The position numbers and the translations under genes are program-made. Below the pieces are notes generated by a model, which searched no databases, had not been told where the DNA came from, and was given only the letters and a program-made list of their open reading frames with translations. 64,000 nt of DNA from Lenzites betulinus (taxonomy: Eukaryota > Basidiomycota > Agaricomycetes > Polyporales > Polyporaceae), in assembly GCA_022264855.1 (NCBI GenBank), contig JABYQU010000081.1, positions 31,706 to 95,705 of the forward strand, in the 5' to 3' direction. Positions 57,221-64,000 of this stretch are shown in pieces (the stretch's first letter is position 1; each line of letters begins with the position of its first letter).

Positions 57221-57901
57221 TTGCGCAGCGATGCGATCTGGGGGCGAGTCGTGTTCGGGTTGCGCTCGCAGCTGTTGACGATGGATGGTGAGGGCAGCGG
57301 GCGGATTGTGCTGGGCACCGGTGCGATGGTCGCGGACCGCGTCGTGCTCCTCCCGGAGACGACCGTGGGCAAGCGCACAGTGATGGGCTCAGGCGCGCTG
57401 GGCCGGTGCGGGGGCATGTACGCGGATGGCTTGGTGTGGATGGGGAACGAGGCGGGCGAGGCCGTGTGCTTCAAGAAGGGCAGCGGCGTGGCGGATGCGG
57501 ACGACGGCACGCCGACAACGACGCCGTTTGGGCGCACGCTCTACGAGCGCCGCGCAGCCTTCTTCGTGTTCCTGTACGCGCTGCTCGTGCTCATCAATGT
57601 CGCCATCGCGGTGCTCGCCGCGGGCTACTGGTCGATCGGGGCTGTCGTCGGCATGCAGATCCTAAACCAGCTGCGGCTGCACCTCCCACACCTGCACCTC
57701 TTCCGGCACGGCCCACGCCAGATCTTCGTCCTCTTCCGGCTCATCGCATGCTGGTTCGTGCTCACCTTAGGGATACAGGTGGTCCTCGTGCTCGCGTGGG
57801 TTGTCGGCATGAAGTGGGCCATCATCGTCCAACGGCGCGAGGGCAAGTACAACTGGGACGAGGGCGTGTGCTGCCAGCACTGGAAGCTCCACCTAACCTA
57901 A
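57221..57901 (+). pseudogene. C-terminal fragment of an NRPS-like protein with left-handed beta-helix and membrane segments
   Basis: 226-aa frame: IWGRVVFGLRSQLLTMDGEG, then hexapeptide-type repeats RIVLGTGAMVADRVVLLPET and TVGKRTVMGSGALG, then FGRTLYERRAAFFVFLYALL and two hydrophobic spans (VLINVAIAVLAAGYW, LTLGIQVVLVLAWVVGMKW). This matches the tail of fungal adenylation/carrier proteins that carry an LbH acyltransferase-like, membrane-bound end. The adenylation and carrier domains are missing upstream and the usual end is missing downstream. A transposed scrap is more likely than a working gene. Confidence 0.55.
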
Positions 57902-58985
57902 GTGTTCGACCTGGAGAGCCATGAGGAGAGAGACGGAGGAAGAGAGCGAGCCGCAGCAGAACATGAGCAAAGCAGCTGGCAGACGGTTGACGTGGCAGAA
58001 GACAGAGTGAATAAGCGCTGACAAGTTCAGCTGGGCGCGAGTTTGAAGTACGAAGCGCCCAGACCTCCGAATAAGCGCTTGTTGACGAAATCCGGCCAGA
58101 CCTATCTACACGGGTGTTTGAGACGCTGTTTGATCTCTCTCATATTTTTATAATATACTGGCAGTGTAACAACATCAAAAGAGCGCATCATATGTGCTCT
58201 CTAGAACATGATGACTTTTATTGTACAATAAACCGCTGAGACACTCTATAGGATACAATAAACCACCGGAATATTCTATAGTATACAATATATACACAGG
58301 GGCAAAAGTCGAGTGGGTGAGGGTTAGGGAGAGCCTAAGCGCGGGGGGGCTAGGTTAAGCGCTGATGGATGGGCGGCAAAACCGTGATGGGCAGCCACTT
58401 TGTGATGGCTCAGCCACTTTGTGATGGCGATGTCTCAGATGCCTGCCTGCAGGCTGCGCTGTTCACTAGAAGCACAGCACCCTCCCTGCCCATTCCCTAT
58501 AGATATATCCAAAGGGTAGAAATGTATAAGTAGCATATTGCCCAAGGAGGAGCGTGACCCGCAGGGTTATTAGTGCCTGTGTTGTCGGCTGCCTTGGCTT
58601 ACTATAGTAGACAGCAGGGCGGCGGAACATGTAGATAATGATATTACTGTATAATAACTATCAAAGGTCCTATGAAGAACAGATGGACGATGCATGCAGA
58701 TAAGTAAAATGGGCGCAGGGTAGGGATTGGTGTGCGGCTTTGCCCGAGTGACTTACCGAAAAAATGTTTCGGGCCAGCCTGTATGGGTAGGTTGAAACGT
58801 GGAAGGGGACGGAGGGGGAGTAGAATGGGTGATTATACTCTGCATGTTCTGGAAACCGTGCACCTGTGCGGACGCGGACACCGTCGCCAAACACGCACCC
58901 GCTCGGGGCCGGGCAGGCGCGCGGGCTCGGATGCATGCGTGAGAAGCAGGCACGCGCCAACGGCTTGGCGTTTAACACACAAGCG
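57902..58985. other. AT-richer subtelomeric DNA with short tandem repeats
   Basis: Includes two ~30-bp tandem units beginning ACAATAAACC (about 58225-58290) and a 19-bp repeat of CAGCCACTTTGTGATGGC (about 58392-58428). No gene seen. Confidence 0.5.
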
Positions 58986-58988
58986 CTC

Positions 58989-59520
58989 GCCGCGGTCGCG
59001 CACTTGCGCGGCCGCGGGTGGCCTGCTTACACGCGGCCATGTTCCCGCGGCCGCTGGTGCGCAGCTCACACAGAGGAACGTGCCCGCTTCCGCGCAGGTG
59101 CGCTACCGCGAGGTCCGATATCACACGGGGGTGCGCGGCCGCGGGGTCCGATCCGACACGCGGAGAAGTGCCCGCGGTCGCGCACATGCGCGGCCGCGGG
59201 GTATGATGTGATGCACAGGCGCGGGTCCGCGGCCGCGGGTGTCCGGCGCACATCCGGGTAAGGTCCCGCGGCCGCGCAGATGCGCGACCGCGGGCTCCCA
59301 TCTCCCACGCGGATAAGTGCCCGCGGCCGCGCAAGTGCGCGGCCGCGGGTGTCCGGCGCACACCCGGGTAAGGTCCCGCGGCCGCGCAGGTGCGCGACCG
59401 CGGGGTCCGCTCTCCCACGCGGATAAGTGCCCGCGGCCGCGCAGGTGCGCGACCGCGGGGTCCGCTCTCCCACGCGGATAAGTGCCGCGCAGGTGCGCGG
59501 CCGCGGGGTACGATCTCGCG
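58989..59520. repeat. GC-rich palindromic minisatellite, ~55-bp period
   Basis: Best units at 59265-59294, 59320-59349, 59375-59404 and 59430-59459, exactly 55 bp apart. Each is a near-perfect 30-bp palindrome built on CCCGCGGCCGCGCA and its complement. Spacers are 25 bp and of two alternating kinds, one ending CACGCGGATAAGTG, the other CACCCGGGTAAGGT. More decayed units extend left to 58989. Confidence 0.85.
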
Positions 59521-59529
59521 CACAGGCGC

Positions 59530-60055
59530 GGGTCTGCGACCCCGAGTCGGCAGACCAGGCTCATGGGCACGGGCTTGGGAGGGCGGTCAACATTCACGCG
59601 TGTGGCCTCCGAGGAGCACAGGCGCGGCCTCAGGCACAGTGGCGACGGAGCTGCACTGCCCACCCGATGGGCTGAGCGCAGCTCCACCATCCGTCAGCCA
59701 GTTTGCGCCAATGCGGGTTCGTTCGAGCATGCTGGCTTTCCGCATCATGGGATAGCAATCTTCGCGCCGATGCGACAAAGTCCAGCTTGCCTACCCGCGA
59801 TGTGGCTGCAATGGCGATCATGCTACTAGCACTTAAATCGTGTTGAGAACATATGTATTCGTATTCAATTCCATATTCGTGATCGACGCTGCTACACAAT
59901 CCGACACCAGTACACTGTCCAACGTAGTAAGACATATCGATGCAGGTATACATTTCGACGCGGTTACACATACGGAGTTGGAGCCCAGAGCACGTTCGCA
60001 TACAAGTACAACGTATATAACTTCTCCCCACAATGTCTGACTCCAAAAGCGTCCT
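59530..60055. other. Intergenic region
   Basis: Follows the GC-rich array; no gene recognised. Confidence 0.4.
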
Positions 60056-61887
60056 TTATCTCCCCGACGTGCGTGGGGTAGGGGCGGCGCGTGGTTGGGC
60101 AGGGCCACCGACGGCAGCAGCACGTCTGATGGCAATAGTGCGATGGATCTCATCGATCTCCTTCTCAGTGTCGGCGACACGACGGAAGGTGGCCTCCTGG
60201 GCGGCGATGAGGGCTGGGACGGGCTCGTATCCGAGCAACGCTGCCGTGATACGAGCGGATGTCGTTTGTAGTTCGTCTTTCAGTCCATGGAGCCGCAGGA
60301 GCAGCTCCTTGCGGCGGCTCTCCAACGCCGCTCTGGACGGCGAAGTGATGGCAGCGGGGGCGGGGGCGACGTCAGTGGAGGTGGAGGCGGCGGCGGCGAC
60401 GGGGGCGGCGGCGGCGGCGGCGGAACGGGCAGCAGGGGCGGCGGCAGAGCGGGTGGCAGGGGAGGTGGCCGCGACGCTCCCGGAGAGAGCAGCGGTGCGG
60501 GTAGAGGAGGACGGGCCGACGGCGGGCGGGGATGCTGTGGATCCAAGGCCGAGGAGGCCCGTCGGCTCAAATGGCTCGATGGAGCCAGTCGAGCGCTGCG
60601 GCGTGGGGCTCGTCAGCAACTCCGCTGGTGGAAGGGGGGGGCCAGTAACCGGACCGAACATGTGGTTGTGGGGGAGGACGATGGTGGGCAGCGCGAGGAG
60701 CTCTTGATGCGCTTCGTACCCGAGCGCCTTCACGGCGGCGATGGCCTCTGCGGACCATGTCGTTGCCTCGCCTTTGATGCCGCCGTTCTGGGTGTGGAGG
60801 TGGACGGTGTTGAGCATGAAAGGGTGGCTCACCAGCGTCTTCGTGGCGTCCGCGATGGCGCGGAAGATGTCCTGGAGGCGCCGTTGCGAGTACTGGTGTT
60901 GGGGTACCGTGAAGCCGAGGCCGTTGTACCATGCGGCGGTGCGGCCGGAGGAGTCTTGAAGTGGTGTAAGCAGAGAACAAGAGCGGAGGAGTGTACACTT
61001 ACCGAAGACCTGACCCGACAGCGTAATTCCGTGCCAGTCGCAGCCCCTGTGCGCTGCACCGCACTCCGAGCAGCGGCCTCGTCCTGCGTCGAGGACACAG
61101 CGCGCTGACATGGTGGACGTGTTTGTGCACACCGTACACTGTGGAGCTCAGCATGGTGAGCGCGTACATGAAGAACAGGAGCTTACCGCGAAGTTAGCGT
61201 GAAGAAAGGCGATTGCGCCAGTGCCCGCCTTCCACTGGCTCATCGCAGGGATGGCGCGGCGAGTCCCCCACTCGCGGTAAGAGCCGGCGGCGATGTGACG
61301 ATCGACTGGCGGACAGGGACAGTGTCAATATCGGGTGAAGCTGCGGGATCGTGTATACTCACATTGCGCGGTGAAGTCCCTGAAGTTGAGGCCGGCGACG
61401 ACGGCTTCGTCCTTTGCGAGCACCACACGACGATCGGCCTGCACGAGCCGGGCTTGGCTGTCCGGCGTGAACTCCCTCTGGAAGAGCTCACGCGCCTCGG
61501 TCGCCCGCATCACCGCCTCGTCGTGCTTGCGGTTTGCCTCTTCGAGGGCGTCCGCATAGAGCTTCTTTCCGTTCGGCCAGGTGAGGCGGACGTATTCCTC
61601 CATAAAGCGGCTGGCCATTGCTCGGTCGTCGTTGAACTCGAGGTGGCGGCGAAAGAACCGTTCGAAAACGACGTCGGAATTGGGTGTGTACCCGACCAAG
61701 TTCTAAGAAACATGTTAGTTGTGCTTTATGTGAGTGTGCGTGAAAATTAACGCACCAGAATGCGCTGCATCTCCTGGAACCAGCCCGTGAGGTGCGGGTT
61801 GGTGCACTTGACAAATTCGTCGCTGAATTTGGACAGAGAGAGAAAGGAGGCCTGCATGCTCAGCACAGCGTCGCGGGAGAGGGCCAT
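60056..61887 (-). CDS. Unknown subtelomeric protein with Cys motif and C-terminal coiled coil
   Basis: Minus-strand exon chain, approximate: 61887-61756 (MALSRDAVLSMQASFLSLSK, GWFQEMQRIL), 61702-61363 (NLVGYTPNSDVVFERFFRRH, GKKLYADALEEANRK), about 61280-61192 (REWGTRRAIPAMSQWKAGTG), about 61144-61014 (CTVCTNTSTMSARCVLDAG then CSECGAAHRGCDW), then about 60960-60056 (AAWYNGLGFTVPQHQYSQRR, FMLNTVHLHTQNGG, LLALPTIVLPHNHMFGP). The tail is Ala/Ser-rich with a coiled-coil stretch (SRAALESRRKELLLRLHG). The Cys/His spacing suggests a small zinc cluster. The true start may be further upstream. I do not recognise the family. It lies between the two palindrome arrays, about 2 kb from the telomere. Confidence 0.5.
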
Positions 61888-62242
61888 TCTGGCAAGCAGG
61901 TAGGCGGACAAGGGTGTCGGTGCGATGCCGTCGACGAGAGACCGCTGGCGATAGCGACACCGTCCGATGAGTGACCGCCTCCCTTTCCCATGGCCAAGTT
62001 AAGGTGGCAGATCGAACTGTAAGTTGTCCCAAGTATAGATTTGGGACGTGTGGACCCGAGTACAGCGCTAGCCGCCACTCCTCCTCCAGCGGGTGCTGCA
62101 GAGGTAGACGATCATTCAGTGCATGCGCCAACGCTCCGTCCCACGACATTGAAGTGGTGAGGGCAGAGCGATCGATGCAGACAGCGCAAAGGCGGCGCAA
62201 AGATTGCTGAACACCAGCTGCATACCTACTCTTGCGTTCCAT

Positions 62243-62510
62243 TTACACTTCCTACAGCATTCCAAGGGCGGGTGTGGATTGAATCCTACGATACATTAAT
62301 ACTGTCTTTTTGTAATGTGGGTGAGGGTTAAGTGTGGAAACGGATAGGAATGGCGGGAAGGGGGGTAAAACGTACAATGTAAAAATGGGATATCTGGGTG
62401 ATGTTAGGCATAACTGTGGTTGTGGGTGGACAGGGGATGGATCAGGACAAATTACAAGGTACTATGTGAGGAAGACAAATGTCCAAGTGCGCATTATCTT
62501 GATCACACCA
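62243..62510. other. Short intergenic region
   Basis: Nothing recognised between the unknown gene and the palindrome array. Confidence 0.4.
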
Positions 62511-62854
62511 GTCTCGCTGGCGGATGTGCGCCAGCGAGACTGACCTGGGAGCGAAAAGAGCCGTCTCGCTGGCGGACGTCCGCCAGCGAGACAGGCCCAA
62601 ACACAAAAACAGGAGTCTCGCTGGCGGACGACCGTCAGTGAGACTGGGCCACAGCCTACATCTGCCCGTCTCGCTGGCGGACTTCCGCCAACGAGACAGG
62701 TGTTTCTGAGTGTCGAGCTGTCTCGATGGCGGACATCCGCCAGCGAGACGGGCAGATATGGTACGGAGAGCTGTCTCGCTGGCGGACGTCCGCCAGCGAG
62801 ACAGCCTGAAAGACAAAACGAGCAGTCTCGCTGGCGGAAGTCCGCCAGCGAGAC
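62511..62854. repeat. CRISPR-like array of seven 30-bp palindromes with 22-23-bp unique spacers
   Basis: Units at 62511-62540, 62563-62592, 62615-62644, 62668-62697, 62720-62749, 62773-62802 and 62825-62854. Each is GTCTCGCTGGCGGAC followed by its reverse complement, with a few changes; units 2 and 6 are perfect palindromes. The six spacers are 22, 22, 23, 22, 23 and 22 bp and look unrelated to each other. No cas gene is present and the host is a eukaryote, so this is a structural look-alike. About 1 kb from the telomere. Confidence 0.93.
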
Positions 62855-63170
62855 AGGGTGTGGAAGAAATAATGAGTGTTTTCCCGCGTACATTTAGATT
62901 ATTCCACTGTGCGAGCGAATATAGGGGATGCGGCCAGATAAATAATTGAAGGGCAAACAACCAGAATAGGAAATATATTACCACGAAATAAGGTTTGCTG
63001 GATGACAGGTGGAAGGGGCGGAAATGAAGAGTGTGAGATGAAGTGGGAGCCTCGTGATTGCGGGCGGGCGATAGTAGAGATGTGGGGACGTGTCGGTTGT
63101 TTTCTCTTCCTTCCCACCACCTGCTTATCGACACCCACCCATCACTGCTGCAAGCAAAAGAAACTTAGCT
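62855..63170. other. Promoter region of the telomere-adjacent gene
   Basis: No gene seen between the palindrome array and the last gene. Confidence 0.4.
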
Positions 63171-63851
63171 ATGGCCAAAGGGACCGCGTCGAAGAGCAAG
63201 CCACCGGAGAAGGGAGCGAGGGGGGGGAAGGGGAAAGCAAAGGTGAGTGATTGAACGGGGTAGAGGGCTAGGGGGTAGTGACTGACGGATTTGCGATGCA
63301 GGAGGTAGGATCGAGGACGCGGGGGAGGAAGACGAAGCTGCGTGTGGAGGAGGAGGAGGTGTCGACGGAGGATGAGGAGGATCTGTTCCGTTCGAGTGCG
63401 GAGGAGGAGGACGATAAGGACGCTGTTGCGGATGAAGACAAGGACGAGGGAGAGGAGGAGGAAGATGGTGAGTGAGGAGTGGAGGGGAAGCGAATGGGGA
63501 GGACTTACTATTGTTTGCAGAGCCCGAGGTGAAGCACACGCACGGGCGATCGACGTCGCGTGCTGGGACGAAGTCGCCGGGGAAGGGGAGGGGGAAGGGG
63601 AGGTCGAGGGAGATGGTGACGGACCCGCCGACGACGCCAGGTAAGTAGGATTGCGGGCGTTGGACGACGAGACACTGACGGGTTGTGAACATGCAGGGGG
63701 CGTGACGGAGGAGGAGTCGTCACGATCGCGGTCGGCGGGGAGGAGCACGTCGAAGGGGCGTTGGGGCTCTGCGTCAAAGAAGAGAGGGGCTGTGGAGGAC
63801 GAGGAGGAGGAGGAGGAGGCGGCGAAGGAGGCGCCGCCGCCGGTGCGTTAG
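63171..63851 (+). CDS. Lys/Glu/Arg-rich protein truncated by the telomere
   Basis: Exons 63171-63242, 63302-63467, 63521-63640, 63697-63851 are in frame, giving 170 aa. The protein alternates basic (MAKGTASKSKPPEKGARGGK, GRSTSRAGTKSPGKGRGKG) and acidic (VEEEEVSTEDEEDLFRSSAE, EEEDDKDAVADEDKDEGEEE) low-complexity blocks, like chromatin-associated or nucleolar proteins. It ends EAAKEAPPPVR. The final Arg codon CGT takes its T from the first TTAGGG unit, and the stop TAG (63849-63851) is inside that unit. A longer original gene cut off by chromosome breakage is likely but unproven. No function can be assigned. Confidence 0.6.
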
Positions 63852-64000
63852 GGTTAGGGTTAGGGTTAGGGTTAGGGTTAGGGTTAGGGTTAGGGTTAGG
63901 GTTAGGGTTAGGGTTAGGGTTAGGGTTAGGGTTAGGGTTAGGGTTAGGGTTAGGGTTAGGGTTAGGGTTAGGGTTAGGGTTAGGGTTAGGTTAGGGTTAG
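63848..64000 (+). repeat. Telomere, (TTAGGG)n
   Basis: About 25 TTAGGG units run to the end of the window, with one five-base TTAGG variant near the end. The G-rich strand points outward, marking the right chromosome end. Confidence 0.98.

Noticed and set aside
58732..59690. Several Arg/Gly/Pro-rich frames on both strands
   Set aside because: They are translations of the GC-rich palindromic minisatellite in every frame.
62511..62854. Calling the palindrome array a true CRISPR locus
   Set aside because: The organism is a fungus with introns and a telomere, no cas-type gene is in the window, and perfect palindromes are unlike most working CRISPR repeats. Recorded as a repeat with CRISPR-like geometry.
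63761..63994. Reading frame ending in a long Gly-Leu repeat
   Set aside because: It is only the translation of TTAGGG repeats.
1..64000. tRNA and rRNA genes
   Set aside because: I looked for B-box-like GGTTCRAATCC and rRNA landmarks by eye and found none convincing. A covariance-model scan would settle it.

Overview
The window is the right end of a chromosome from a basidiomycete fungus, most likely an agaricomycete. Three things support this. Genes are broken into many short exons by roughly 50-75 bp introns with GTRNGT-type donors. The mobile elements (a Plavaka-type DNA transposase and a chromodomain Ty3 element) and the DUF6698- and DUF6534-like proteins are typical of mushroom-forming fungi. 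The last ~153 bases are a TTAGGG telomere, G-rich strand running outward, so base 64000 is at or near the physical chromosome end. Exon models were joined by hand from frame, splice sites and family motifs; family names come from motif recognition, not from a search.

Layout. 1-9.4 kb: three tandem plus-strand paralogues of a VTT/TVP38-type (SNARE-associated Golgi, DedA-like) membrane protein. 10-11.5 kb: a mitochondrial TsaD/Qri7-type tRNA threonylcarbamoyladenosine synthase (minus). 11.9-28.4 kb: a nest of mobile DNA, holding an apparently intact nine-exon Plavaka transposase gene (minus) with a 2.1 kb near-perfect palindrome inside one intron, then a DUF6698-like gene (plus) with a complete 7.3 kb Ty3 chromovirus (minus) inside an intron. 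28.4-33.4 kb: sparse DNA with a decayed DUF6534-like membrane protein gene. 33.4-43.4 kb: ordinary gene-rich DNA, with an unknown 358-aa protein, a sugar transporter, a MUB1/SamB MYND protein and mitochondrial HSP10.

43.9-49.3 kb: broken copies of host genes (F-box-like gene, lipid flippase fragment, SPA2 polarity protein remnant) beside an intact gene whose product has a PD-(D/E)XK-like motif set. 49.3-57.9 kb: repeat-rich subtelomeric DNA with a truncated transposon gene, two motif-dense repeat blocks and the C-terminal piece of an NRPS-like/LbH membrane protein. 58-64 kb: the subtelomere proper, with two unrelated arrays of 30-bp palindromes spaced 52-55 bp apart, an unknown minus-strand gene between them, and an acidic/basic low-complexity gene whose stop codon is supplied by the first telomere repeat.

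How the parts work together. The host genes are housekeeping (tRNA modification, chaperonin, sugar uptake, ubiquitin-linked MYND factor, membrane trafficking) and show no metabolic cluster. The most informative features are structural. Both intact insertions sit in introns rather than exons. The retroelement carries a complete set of expression signals: a self-priming PBS, a canonical -1 frameshift site and an extra 3' reading frame. The terminal 5 kb carries regularly phased palindrome arrays next to what looks like a healed chromosome end.
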